From Allomuricauda sp. M10 (lineage in GTDB: Bacteria > Bacteroidota > Bacteroidia > Flavobacteriales > Flavobacteriaceae): a stretch of 64,000 nucleotides of DNA. The stretch is taken from NCBI RefSeq assembly GCF_020782875.1, contig NZ_JAJGBN010000003.1:310001-374000 (forward strand), in the 5' to 3' direction. This document shows positions 25,889 to 34,329 of the stretch, in pieces. A program made the translations under genes and the position numbers. A model generated the notes under the pieces. The model was not told the origin of the DNA, did no database searches, and saw only the letters and a program-made list of their open reading frames with translations. Position 1 is the stretch's first letter; each line of letters opens with the position of its first letter.

Positions 25889-26503
25889 TTAAAACAACCC
25901 ATGGATTTCCGCATCAATGCGGTTGATCACCACCCCAAGATCTTCGGGTTCTGCGACAAAATCGAGGTTGTCCACATCAAAAATGAGCAATTTCCCTTTT
26001 TCATAGGTGTTGGCCCAAGCTTCGTAGCGTTCGTTCAATCGGCTGAGGTAATCAATGGAAATGGAATTTTCATAATCCCTGCCACGTTTGTGGATCTGGT
26101 TTACCAAATTGGGAATGGAACTTCTCAGATAGATCAACAGATCGGGTGGCTGCACCAAACTTTCCATCAATTCGAAAAGGCTGCGATAGTTCTCGTAATC
26201 CCGGTTGGTCATCAGCCCCATGGCATGCAGGTTGGGGGCGAAAATGTGGGCGTCCTCATAAATGGTACGATCTTGGATCACATTTTTACCGGTTTCCCTT
26301 ATTCGCAGGATCTGGCGGTACCTACTGTTCAAAAAGTAGATCTGCAGGTTAAAACTCCATCGCTCCATTTGGGTGTAAAAGTCGTCCAAATATGGATTGT
26401 CCACTACGTCCTCAAAATGGGCTTCCCACTTGTAATGTTTTGCAAGTAAGTTGGTTAAAGTGGTCTTTCCGGCGCCAATGTTGCCTGCTACCGCAATATG
26501 CAT
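25889..26503 (-). CDS. Deoxynucleoside kinase (dNK/dCK/dGK family)
   Basis: This 204-residue enzyme phosphorylates deoxynucleosides for salvage. It shows the P-loop 'VAGNIGAGKTTLT', the substrate-binding 'FEDVVDNPYLDDFY', 'IQDRTIYEDAHIFA' with the DR pair, and the LID-like 'RGRDYENSISIDYLSRLNERYE'. Substrate preference (dA, dG or dC) cannot be decided. It is divergent from metK across a 307-base region. Confidence 0.92.
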   Translation of the reverse strand: MHIAVAGNIGAGKTTLTNLLAKHYKWEAHFEDVVDNPYLDDFYTQMERWSFNLQIYFLNSRYRQILRIRETGKNVIQDRTIYEDAHIFAPNLHAMGLMTNRDYENYRSLFELMESLVQPPDLLIYLRSSIPNLVNQIHKRGRDYENSISIDYLSRLNERYEAWANTYEKGKLLIFDVDNLDFVAEPEDLGVVINRIDAEIHGLF

Positions 26504-26635
26504 AGGGTGATTGTGTTTTAAGTTGGTGTTTATGGATCAGGGAAAATTCTAATCGCCGCAATATACAAAGTATATCTACTTGACGAAAAAAAACTGGTTG
26601 AAATGGCGTTAGTTCATAACCGTACAAAACAAAGT

Positions 26636-26665
26636 TTTGAAATATGTTTCAAATATGTACTTTTG
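26636..26665 (+). promoter_or_regulatory. metK: Promoter of metK
   Basis: TTTG (26636-26639), 18 bases, then TACTTTTG (26658-26665): a full match to the Bacteroidota promoter pattern. The expected start point, about 7 bases downstream, falls immediately before the SAM-II aptamer. Confidence 0.7.
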
Positions 26666-26675
26666 CTCATCAAAC

Positions 26676-26723
26676 GAGGAAAGATTTGACTGATTGCAAC
26701 CTCTAAAAAATGCTAAAGCAGTT
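26676..26723 (+). ncRNA. SAM-II riboswitch (SAM_alpha/metA motif) upstream of metK
   Basis: All conserved parts of the SAM-II pseudoknot are in order: GAGG (26676-26679), ATTTG (26684-26688), ACTG (26689-26692), ATTGCAA (26693-26699), CCTC (26700-26703), an A-rich stretch, GCTAAA (26712-26717), CAGT (26719-26722). ACTG pairs with CAGT (helix P1) and GAGG with CCTC (pseudoknot P2). ATTGCAA and GCTAAA are the family's signature SAM-pocket sequences. SAM binding should lower metK expression. The aptamer ends about 88 bases before the ATG, farther than is typical for this class. Confidence 0.88.
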
Positions 26724-26810
26724 TTGTTCTGAATACACTTCAGGCATCTCCCATGAGATGTAAAAACGCCTTAGAGCCTTTCCGTTAGAGCTTTCCCATA
26801 AAGTAGTACA
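26724..26810 (+). promoter_or_regulatory. metK leader between aptamer and start codon
   Basis: This 87-base leader has a perfect small hairpin (CATCTC CCAT GAGATG, 26745-26760) and a direct repeat of TTAGAGC followed by TTTCC (about 26769-26796). A short frame MRCKNALEPFR (26753-26788) is present but has no supporting signal. This stretch may be the expression platform of the SAM-II element; no intrinsic terminator is obvious. Confidence 0.4.
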
Positions 26811-28064
26811 ATGCCATATTTATTTACATCAGAATCTGTTAGCGAGGGACACCCGGATAAGATTGCAGATCAAATCAGCGATGCCCTTTTGGATAATTTT
26901 TTAGCCTTTGATCCCGAGAGCAAAGTGGCCTGCGAAACTTTGGTAACCACCGGACAGGTTGTTTTGGCGGGTGAGGTAAAGAGCCATACCTATGTGGATC
27001 TTCAGAGTATTGCAAGGGAAGTGATCAACAAAATCGGCTACACCAAAGGTGAATACAAATTCAGTGGTGATTCCTGTGGGGTAATCTCCTTGATCCACGA
27101 ACAATCACAGGACATTAACCAAGGGGTAGATCGCGGTAGTAAGGAAGAGCAAGGGGCCGGGGACCAAGGGATGATGTTCGGTTATGCCACCAAGGAAACT
27201 GCCAATTACATGCCGCTGGCTTTGGATATATCGCACAAGATTTTGCAAGTGCTTGCCGATATGCGTAGGGAAGGTGATAGGATTTCCTATTTGAGACCCG
27301 ATGCCAAATCACAGGTAACCATCGAATATTCCGATGATAACGTGCCACAACGCATTGATACCATCGTGGTTTCTACACAACATGATGATTTTGCCGATGA
27401 TGAGGTCATGTTGGCACAGATCAAGAAGGATATCATCAACATCCTTATTCCTGAGGTAAAAAGTCTTTTGCCGATGGATATCCAGAAACTCTTCAACGAT
27501 AAAATCAAATACCATATTAACCCGACAGGGAAGTTTGTGATTGGTGGCCCACATGGTGATACCGGATTGACCGGTAGAAAAATCATTGTGGATACTTACG
27601 GAGGCAAGGGTGCCCATGGTGGTGGTGCTTTTAGTGGAAAAGACCCGAGCAAGGTAGACCGTAGTGCCGCTTATGCCGCACGCCACATGGCCAAGAACCT
27701 AGTGGCTGCCGGGGTAGCCGATGAAATTTTGGTGCAGGTGAGTTATGCCATCGGGGTGGTGGAACCTACCTCCATTTTTGTGGAAACCTATGGTTCATCC
27801 AATGTGAAACTAAGCGATGGCGAGATTGCCAAAAAAGCTGCCGAACTATTCGATATGCGACCTTTTGCCATTGAAGAACGACTCAAACTGAGGAATCCAA
27901 TTTATCTGGAAACAGCTGCCTACGGACATTTGGGCAAGGAACCCCAAATATTGACCAAGGTGTTCGAATCTCCCTATAATGGAAGGATCGAAAAGGAAGT
28001 GGAGCTTTTCACTTGGGAAAAACTGGATATGGTGGACAAAGTGAAAGCCGCATTTGGTCTTTAA
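26811..28064 (+). CDS. metK: S-adenosylmethionine synthase
   Basis: MetK makes SAM from methionine and ATP in the cytoplasm. The 417-residue protein shows '[24 protein letters not shown]', '[14 protein letters not shown]', the P-loop-like '[22 protein letters not shown]' and '[24 protein letters not shown]'. It is the end-point of the methionine pathway encoded at 30-50 kb and is controlled by a SAM-II RNA. A strong terminator follows, so it is monocistronic. Confidence 0.98.
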   Translation: MPYLFTSESVSEGHPDKIADQISDALLDNFLAFDPESKVACETLVTTGQVVLAGEVKSHTYVDLQSIAREVINKIGYTKGEYKFSGDSCGVISLIHEQSQDINQGVDRGSKEEQGAGDQGMMFGYATKETANYMPLALDISHKILQVLADMRREGDRISYLRPDAKSQVTIEYSDDNVPQRIDTIVVSTQHDDFADDEVMLAQIKKDIINILIPEVKSLLPMDIQKLFNDKIKYHINPTGKFVIGGPHGDTGLTGRKIIVDTYGGKGAHGGGAFSGKDPSKVDRSAAYAARHMAKNLVAAGVADEILVQVSYAIGVVEPTSIFVETYGSSNVKLSDGEIAKKAAELFDMRPFAIEERLKLRNPIYLETAAYGHLGKEPQILTKVFESPYNGRIEKEVELFTWEKLDMVDKVKAAFGL

Positions 28065-28091
28065 AATTCTACATCAGATTAAAAATAGATG

Positions 28092-28119
28092 AGGAGCCTT
28101 GATCAAGGCTCCTTTTTTT
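28092..28119 (+). terminator. Terminator after metK
   Basis: A 22-base perfect inverted repeat (28092-28113, arms AGGAGCCTTGA and its complement) is followed by T to 28119. Confidence 0.95.
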
Positions 28120-28170
28120 ATTGTCGTACCCAGCTAACTTTAGTAGCTTTAAAGCTCAAAATTGGAAGAG

Positions 28171-30105
28171 ATGAAAAACGTATTCAAAATCCTAATCTTA
28201 TTTGTCGGTGTATTGCTCGTAACGGTGAGCTGCAAGAAAAAGGGAACGGTGGAAATGGATTCCACCACCAATTATGTGGCCGAACATTACACGAAAAAGG
28301 AAGTGGATATTGTTATGCGGGATGGGGTAAAACTCCATACCACCATCTATTCGCCAAAGGATACCTCCAAAAAATATCCAATTTTGATGCAGCGTACGCC
28401 CTACAGTTCACAACCTTATGGCGAAGAAAATTTTCGTCCCAAAATTGGTCCTAATGAAGTTTTGATGAAAGAAGGGAACATCATCGTGTATCAAGATGTT
28501 CGTGGTCGTTGGCTCAGCGAAGGGCATTACGAAAATATGAGGGCCTACATTCCCAATAAAACGTCCAATGATCAAGTGGATGAAAGTTCCGATACCTATG
28601 ATACCATTGATTGGTTGGTAAACAATGTGGAAAACAACAATGGAAATGTTGGGGTTTGGGGTATTTCCTATCCCGGTTTTTATGCTACTTACGCCACTAT
28701 TGATGCACACCCCGCTTTGAAGGCAGCATCGCCACAGGCGTGTATCGGCGATTTCTTTTTTGATGATTTCCACCACAACGGGGCCTATTTGTTGAGCTAT
28801 TTTAGGGCGACATCCTTGTTCGGGACTCCGAGGCCCAATGGCGACCAGCCGATTGATACAGCTTGGTATACATTGCCAAGTCTGCCCACCGAGGATCAAT
28901 ATCAGTTCTTTTTGGATGCAGGTCCGTTAAAGAACTTGGACCACTTTTTTGAATACGATACTGCCGATACGCCTACCATGCGACCAGAAGGGGTTACTGA
29001 TGATTATTTTTGGAACGAGCTGAAAAACCATCCGAATTATGATGAGATGTGGCAGAGTAAGGGCTTGATCCAACATTTGAAGGATGTGAAGAGCAGCGTG
29101 GCCACCATGATTGTAGGAGGTTGGTTTGATGCGGAAGATCTTTCCGGACCATTGGAAACCTATAAAAATATTGAAAAGTACAACGAGGGCAACTACAATA
29201 CCATGGTTTTCGGTCCGTGGGACCACGGAGGCTGGGCTCGTACTGTAGAAAGAAATGTGGTGGGTAACTACTATTTCGGTGATTCCATTTCGTTGTTTTT
29301 CCAAAAAAATATTGAAACCAAGTTCTTCAATCACTTTTTAAAAGGAGATGGAAGTCAGAATTCAGGATTGCCTGAAGCCTATGTTTTTGATACAGGCAAA
29401 AAGGAATGGAAGCAATACCCAACCTGGCCACCAGCCAATGCTTCCAAACAGACCATGTATCTTTCCGAGGACCAAGAATTGACCATGGAACCAAAAGCTG
29501 CCGCAGGAATCCAGTTTATCAGTGACATTAAAAAACCAGTGCCATATTCTGAGGATATCAAAACCGTTTTCACTCCAAGAAAATACATGACGGACGACCA
29601 GCGTTTTGCGGCACGCCGTTCGGACGTTTTGGTTTTTGAAACGGAACCTTTGACGGAAGATTTGACTTTGGCAGGGGATATTTTGGCCAATTTGAAGGTC
29701 GCCACTACAGGTACCGCGGCCGACTGGATCGTGAAGGTGATTGATGTGCATCCAGCGGATACCAAAACCAATGAAGAAATGCAGGATCATCTTAAGATGA
29801 GCAACTATCATTTGATGGTGCGTAGCGAGGTGATGCGTGGCCGGTTCCGAAACAGTTTTTCAGATCCGGAGCCTTTCGTGCCCAATCAAAAAACCGAAGT
29901 GGACATTAAACTTCAGGACGTGTTCCATACCTTCAAAAAAGGGCATAGGTTGCAGGTTCAGGTGCAGAGTACTTGGTTCCCGCTCATCGATTTGAACCCA
30001 CAGACCTTTGTGGACAATATCTTCAACGCGGACGAGTCCGATTTCAAAACACAAACGCATACCGTTTTCACGGATTCGAACATTGAGTTTACGGTGCTGA
30101 AATAA
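28171..30105 (+). CDS. CocE/NonD family hydrolase (X-Pro dipeptidyl-peptidase S15 type), lipoprotein
   Basis: This 644-residue protein has a lipoprotein signal ending in the lipobox 'LLVTVSC'. An alpha/beta hydrolase domain follows with the nucleophile motif 'GVWGISYPGFYATY' (GxSYxG), and 'FGPWDHGGWA' near the catalytic His. The C-terminal jelly-roll domain ('DVLVFETEPLTEDLTLAGDI', 'VFHTFKKGHRLQVQVQSTWFPLIDLNPQTF') is typical of the CocE/alpha-amino-acid ester hydrolase group. It probably cleaves amide or ester bonds of peptides in the periplasm. The ATG at 28171 is chosen because it begins the signal peptide. Confidence 0.93.
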   Translation: MKNVFKILILFVGVLLVTVSCKKKGTVEMDSTTNYVAEHYTKKEVDIVMRDGVKLHTTIYSPKDTSKKYPILMQRTPYSSQPYGEENFRPKIGPNEVLMKEGNIIVYQDVRGRWLSEGHYENMRAYIPNKTSNDQVDESSDTYDTIDWLVNNVENNNGNVGVWGISYPGFYATYATIDAHPALKAASPQACIGDFFFDDFHHNGAYLLSYFRATSLFGTPRPNGDQPIDTAWYTLPSLPTEDQYQFFLDAGPLKNLDHFFEYDTADTPTMRPEGVTDDYFWNELKNHPNYDEMWQSKGLIQHLKDVKSSVATMIVGGWFDAEDLSGPLETYKNIEKYNEGNYNTMVFGPWDHGGWARTVERNVVGNYYFGDSISLFFQKNIETKFFNHFLKGDGSQNSGLPEAYVFDTGKKEWKQYPTWPPANASKQTMYLSEDQELTMEPKAAAGIQFISDIKKPVPYSEDIKTVFTPRKYMTDDQRFAARRSDVLVFETEPLTEDLTLAGDILANLKVATTGTAADWIVKVIDVHPADTKTNEEMQDHLKMSNYHLMVRSEVMRGRFRNSFSDPEPFVPNQKTEVDIKLQDVFHTFKKGHRLQVQVQSTWFPLIDLNPQTFVDNIFNADESDFKTQTHTVFTDSNIEFTVLK

Positions 30106-30189
30106 TCAGCACCTTTTGTTGAGAGGAATCAAAGGGAGAACTTTGATGATTTTTTTCCAAAAGATTAGGAAATTCCATCTTTCCATCAG

Positions 30190-30197
30190 TATCTTTG
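30190..30197 (+). promoter_or_regulatory. Candidate -7 element of the metX-thrA transcript
   Basis: TATCTTTG matches TAnnTTTG exactly, about 30 bases before the SAM-I aptamer. A well-spaced -33 TTG was not found. Confidence 0.5.
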
Positions 30198-30226
30198 TCG
30201 CTCGAAGTTCAAACACGTATTGAAAA

Positions 30227-30363
30227 GTTATCAAGAAAGGTGGAGGGAATAGACCCGTTGAAGCCTTAGCAACCCTTGACATCCAAGTTCAAGAAGGTGC
30301 TACATTCTATCCCACTGGGAATAGATAACGCAACAGGTAGTTTCTGCCCCTCTTTCTTATAAC
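30227..30363 (+). ncRNA. SAM-I riboswitch (S-box) upstream of metX-thrA
   Basis: The core reads 'gttatcaagaaaggtggagg' and then 'gaagccttagcaaccct', the diagnostic S-box sequence, followed by a variable P3 and 'aaggtgctacattc'. Terminal helix P1 pairs GTTAT..AAGAAAG (30227-30239) with CTTTCTTATAAC (30352-30363). The start codon lies 46 bases downstream, consistent with translational control or an as yet unseen terminator. It accounts for most of the 303-base gap after the CocE gene. Confidence 0.93.
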
Positions 30364-30408
30364 CATATTATTTAATAAATCTTGACCCTTTGGGTCACAC
30401 ATTGCATT

Positions 30409-33400
30409 ATGGATATAAGGCATTTGGCCATAGAAAATTTTAAAACGATCAATGGATCGGTTCAGGACATGCAATTGTCCTATCAATTGTTCGGGCAGCC
30501 TCTGCATTCGGCCCCCATTGTTCTGGTGAATCACGCCCTTACCGGTAATTCCAATGTTGCTGGAGAACAGGGTTGGTGGTCCGATTTGATCGGGGAAGGA
30601 AAATGTATCAATACCGATCAGTACACCATTTTGGCGTTCAACATTCCAGGGAATGGCTATGATGGCTTCGTAATCGAAAACTATAAGGATTTTGTTGCGG
30701 GCGATATCGCCAAGATCTTCCTTTTGGGGTTGCAGCAACTGAAAATCCCAAAATTATACGCCATCATCGGTGGCTCTCTTGGTGGTGGGATCGCTTGGGA
30801 AATGACTGCTTTGAATCCGAATATAACAGAACATTTGGTAGCTGTTGCATCTGACTGGAAATCTACGGACTGGCTTATTGCCAACTGTCAGATTCAGGAG
30901 CAGTTTTTGGTCAATTCCAAACAACCCGTACACGATGCACGTATGCATGCCATGTTGTGTTATCGCACACCTGAGTCGTTCAAAGAACGGTTCAAGAGGA
31001 GTACAAACGAGGAACTTCAGGTGTTCAATGTGGAAAGTTGGTTAATGCACCATGGCAAGAAATTGCAGGAGCGTTTTCAATTGTCGGCCTACAAGTTGAT
31101 GAACCAATTGTTGAAGACTATCGATATTACCCGTAACGGGGACGATGCCTTCAAAGTACTACAAGAAAGCGATACCAAGATCCATATCATCGGGGTCAAT
31201 TCCGACCTCTTTTTCACTGCTGAAGAAAACCGTGAGACCTTTAAACGTTTGGCCAGGGCCAATGCCAATGTCACCTATGGTGAAGTGCAATCGCTCCACG
31301 GACACGATGCCTTTTTAATGGAGTTTGAGCAGCTGGAAAAACTCTTGGAGACCGTTTTTCAGAAAAATGGAAAAAAAGAGCGAATCAAAGTATTGAAGTT
31401 CGGTGGTAAATCCCTCGCCAATGGAGAAGGCATTGAACGTGTGTTGAAGATCATCACCAAACGGTCAAAAGCTGCCGAAAACTTTGCCGTAGTAGTTTCC
31501 GCCCGTGGAAAAGCAACTGACGAACTGGAAAGTTTGTTGGAGAAAGCGGCTCGTGGGGAAGACTTCAAGGAAGATTTGGAGAGTTTTGCCACCTATCAAA
31601 AGAATAATTTCAAAGGAGTCGATATTCAGGATGAACTTAAGACTATTGAGCGTATTCTGAACGGGGTTTCCTTAACCGGCGACTACAGTTTAAAGACCAA
31701 GGATGAGATTTTATCTTTCGGTGAGTTGATTTCGGCCAAAGTTGTAACATCACTTTTGAACCAATCCGGTTTGAAGGCGGAGCTCTTCGATTCCCGTAAA
31801 TTGATCAAGACCGATGACACTTTTAGCAATGCCGAGGTAGATCAAGGGGCTTCCAAAGAAAATGTGATCCGTTATTTTCATCAATTAAAGGCCGATACCA
31901 TTGCCGTGGTCACCGGTTTTATCGGATCTACAAGTGAGGGGGCCACAACCACCTTGGGTAGAAATGGAAGTAACTATTCCGCTGCCCTTCTGGCCAATTT
32001 CTTGGATGCAGGGGAATTGATCAATTATACCCATGTGGATGGTATTTTTACAGCCAATCCGGAGTTGGTAAAAGATGCCAAATTGATTGATGTGATTTCG
32101 TATAGCGAGGCGAATGAGTTGGCCAATTTCGGGGCCAATATTTTGCATGCGAAGACTATTATTCCATTGATCGAGAAAAATATCCCGCTGCGTATCTGCA
32201 ATACCTTTAATGATGATAACGAGGGAACCTTAATCGGTCCAAAAACGGATAATGGTGGAATCAAATCCCTTTCTGTGTTGGACAATATGGCACTCATCAA
32301 CTTGGAAGGAAGGGGTCTTTTGGGCAAAGTTGGTGTCGATATGCGGATTTTTCGAGCTTTGGGCCAAAACGATATCAGCGTAGGGATCATTTCACAAGGA
32401 TCGTCCGAGAGAGGTATTGGTCTGGTAGTGGATGCTTCCAAGGCGGACAAGGCTAAAAAATTACTGGACCTCGAATTTGAAACAGATTATTCGTCCCAGG
32501 ATATCAACCAAATCACGGTGGTAAAAGATGTTTCCGTCATCTCTATCGTGGGGATGGATCTGAGCAGTTTCCACAAACCTTTCAATGCCTTGGCGAAGAA
32601 CCAGGTGGTACCGTTGCTTTTCAACAATACGGTCACAGGAAAGAATGTGAGCATGGTAGTGCGGAAATCTGATCTAACGAAAGCGGTGAATGTGGTGCAC
32701 GGACAGATTTTCGGGATTGCAAAACGTATCAACCTTGCATTGTTCGGACACGGAAATGTGGGGGGTACTTTAATCGACCAAATCTTGGGTTCAGAAAAAA
32801 GTATTGAGGCCAGAAAAGGGATAGACCTTCGGGTGTTCGCGGTGGCCAATTCCAGAAAAGTGTTGTTGGATGCTTCCGGGATTGGAGCCAATTGGCAAGA
32901 ACGTTTGGAAAAAGAGGGAAAACCCTATCAGATTGTGGACATAATCACATTTGCCAAACAACATCATTTGGAAAACTTGATCGCTGTGGATAATACGGCC
33001 AGTAGTGCTTTTGTGGAAAATTATGAACCCTTTATCAAGCATGGTTTTGATTTGGTGTCCTCCAATAAAATTGCCAATACCCTTAGTTTTGAACGATACA
33101 AATCCATTCGGAAATCCTTGGATGCCAATCAAAAACAATATTTGTACGAAACCAATGTTGGGGCAGGGCTTCCCTTGATCGATACCATTAAATTACTTCA
33201 CCTTTCCGGGGAGAACATTACGAGCATCAAAGGGGTGTTCTCTGGGTCGTTGAGCTATATTTTCAATACTTTTTCGGAGAAAGATGCCCAATTTTCTGAT
33301 ATTGTGAAGGAGGCGATGGCCAAAGGGTATACAGAGCCCGATCCTCGTGAGGATTTGTCAGGGAACGATGTGGGAAGAAAACTCCTGATATTGGCCAGAG

Positions 33401-33798
33401 AGCTAGATCTTCAAAATGAGTTCTCGGATATCAAGATTCAGAATTTGATTCCAAAGGAACTACAGACGTTGGATTTTGATGATTTTAAAGGACGAATTGA
33501 AGAAATGGATTCGGTTTACGCCGAAGTGAAGAGTCAACAAAGGCCAGGCCATGTGTTGCGATATGTTGGTGATTTGCATGGCGATTTGCAACAAGACAAA
33601 GGAATATTGGAAGTGAAATTGGTATCGGTTCCCAAAGAAAGTGCTTTGGGACAAGTGAAAGGTTCCGATTCCATTATCGAAATTTATACAGAATCCTATG
33701 GTGAAAACCCGTTGGTGATACAAGGTGCTGGAGCTGGAGCTGCCGTAACTGCCAGGGGCGTTTTTGGTGATATTTTAAGAATAGCAGAGAAGATATAG
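30409..33798 (+). CDS. metX-thrA: Fusion protein: homoserine O-acetyltransferase-like (MetX) + aspartokinase + homoserine dehydrogenase
   Basis: This 1129-residue cytoplasmic fusion has three parts. Residues about 1-322 are a MetX-like alpha/beta hydrolase with 'IIGGSLGGGIAWEM' (nucleophile Ser), 'GVNSDLFF' (Asp) and 'LHGHDAFLMEF' (His). About 325-620 are aspartokinase beginning 'KVLKFGGKSLANGEGI', followed by ACT domains. About 770-1129 are homoserine dehydrogenase: 'LALFGHGNVGGTLIDQIL', 'VSSNKIANT', 'YTEPDPREDLSGNDVGRKLLILARE'. It would run aspartate phosphorylation, homoserine formation and homoserine acetylation. Similar fusions are known in flavobacteria. The SAM-I switch upstream ties all three steps to SAM. 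The ATG at 30409 is preferred over an upstream TTG. Confidence 0.94.
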   Translation: MDIRHLAIENFKTINGSVQDMQLSYQLFGQPLHSAPIVLVNHALTGNSNVAGEQGWWSDLIGEGKCINTDQYTILAFNIPGNGYDGFVIENYKDFVAGDIAKIFLLGLQQLKIPKLYAIIGGSLGGGIAWEMTALNPNITEHLVAVASDWKSTDWLIANCQIQEQFLVNSKQPVHDARMHAMLCYRTPESFKERFKRSTNEELQVFNVESWLMHHGKKLQERFQLSAYKLMNQLLKTIDITRNGDDAFKVLQESDTKIHIIGVNSDLFFTAEENRETFKRLARANANVTYGEVQSLHGHDAFLMEFEQLEKLLETVFQKNGKKERIKVLKFGGKSLANGEGIERVLKIITKRSKAAENFAVVVSARGKATDELESLLEKAARGEDFKEDLESFATYQKNNFKGVDIQDELKTIERILNGVSLTGDYSLKTKDEILSFGELISAKVVTSLLNQSGLKAELFDSRKLIKTDDTFSNAEVDQGASKENVIRYFHQLKADTIAVVTGFIGSTSEGATTTLGRNGSNYSAALLANFLDAGELINYTHVDGIFTANPELVKDAKLIDVISYSEANELANFGANILHAKTIIPLIEKNIPLRICNTFNDDNEGTLIGPKTDNGGIKSLSVLDNMALINLEGRGLLGKVGVDMRIFRALGQNDISVGIISQGSSERGIGLVVDASKADKAKKLLDLEFETDYSSQDINQITVVKDVSVISIVGMDLSSFHKPFNALAKNQVVPLLFNNTVTGKNVSMVVRKSDLTKAVNVVHGQIFGIAKRINLALFGHGNVGGTLIDQILGSEKSIEARKGIDLRVFAVANSRKVLLDASGIGANWQERLEKEGKPYQIVDIITFAKQHHLENLIAVDNTASSAFVENYEPFIKHGFDLVSSNKIANTLSFERYKSIRKSLDANQKQYLYETNVGAGLPLIDTIKLLHLSGENITSIKGVFSGSLSYIFNTFSEKDAQFSDIVKEAMAKGYTEPDPREDLSGNDVGRKLLILARELDLQNEFSDIKIQNLIPKELQTLDFDDFKGRIEEMDSVYAEVKSQQRPGHVLRYVGDLHGDLQQDKGILEVKLVSVPKESALGQVKGSDSIIEIYTESYGENPLVIQGAGAGAAVTARGVFGDILRIAEKI

Positions 33799-33963
33799 CT
33801 TCGACTCCGCTCAGCTACCTGGCTTTTCAGATTTGGAATTGTGATTAAATAAATGCCAGCTAGCGGAATCGAAATGAAAAAAGCAAACAATTGAAATGGT
33901 GGCTGAGCGGAGTCGAAATGGTAACAGAATTCAAATGAAATGGTGGCTGAGCGGAGTCGAAGC
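33799..33963. repeat. Dispersed TTCGACT-CGCTCAGC repeats upstream of the GIY-YIG gene
   Basis: GCTTCGACTCCGCTCAGCTACC begins at 33798; the inverted form GGTGGCTGAGCGGAGTCGAA occurs at 33899 and again at 33942. Another copy, in the orientation of the first, lies after the gene (34293-34314). Related copies occur at 11.85 kb and 42.32 kb. Confidence 0.85.
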
Positions 33964-33975
33964 CACAAACTAAGG

Positions 33976-34290
33976 ATGAAAGGTTTTGTTTACATCTTGA
34001 AGTGCTCAGACGGAAGCTACTATACAGGTAGTACCATTGATTTGGAGAAGCGCATCAGCGAACATCAGGATGGAAAAGGAGCAAATCATACCAAAAAAAG
34101 ATTACCAGTGAAGTTGATCTATGTTGAAGAATATTTAAACATAGCATCGGCTTTTGAGAGGGAAAAGCAAATTCAAGGTTGGTCCAGGGCGAAGAAGGAA
34201 GCACTTGTTATGGGTGAATATCAGGCATTACCCGATTTATCCGAATGCAAGAACGAAAGCAATTATAGATATTTTAAAGAGGTTAAATAA
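33976..34290 (+). CDS. GIY-YIG nuclease family protein
   Basis: This 104-residue single-domain protein starts 'MKGFVYILKCSDGSYYTGSTIDLEKRISEH' with the GIY-YIG-type motif (VYI...YTG) and the catalytic Arg in 'EKRISEH'; 'AFEREKQIQGWSRAKKEALV' follows. It is of the YhbQ/UvrC-N type found widely in Bacteroidota, with no proven role. It is bracketed by inverted copies of a dispersed repeat and sits between metX-thrA and metZ. The ATG at 33976 is chosen because the upstream in-frame extension is repeat sequence. Confidence 0.88.
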   Translation: MKGFVYILKCSDGSYYTGSTIDLEKRISEHQDGKGANHTKKRLPVKLIYVEEYLNIASAFEREKQIQGWSRAKKEALVMGEYQALPDLSECKNESNYRYFKEVK

Positions 34291-34317
34291 AGTGGCTTCG
34301 ACTACGCTCAGCCACCC
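34291..34317. repeat. Dispersed repeat copy downstream of the GIY-YIG gene
   Basis: GTGGCTTCGACTACGCTCAGCCACCC is itself an imperfect inverted repeat and is the inverse of the copies at 33899 and 33942. Confidence 0.8.
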
Positions 34318-34329
34318 AAAAATTATACA

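Noticed and set aside
26565..26580. ATATACAAAGTATAT near-palindrome upstream of the deoxynucleoside kinase as an operator
   Set aside because: It is a short AT-rich match that also resembles an imperfect -7 box on the minus strand; too weak to claim.
26753..26788. Short frame MRCKNALEPFR in the metK leader as a leader peptide
   Set aside because: It has only one Met and no enrichment for a relevant amino acid, and the SAM-II aptamer already accounts for control.
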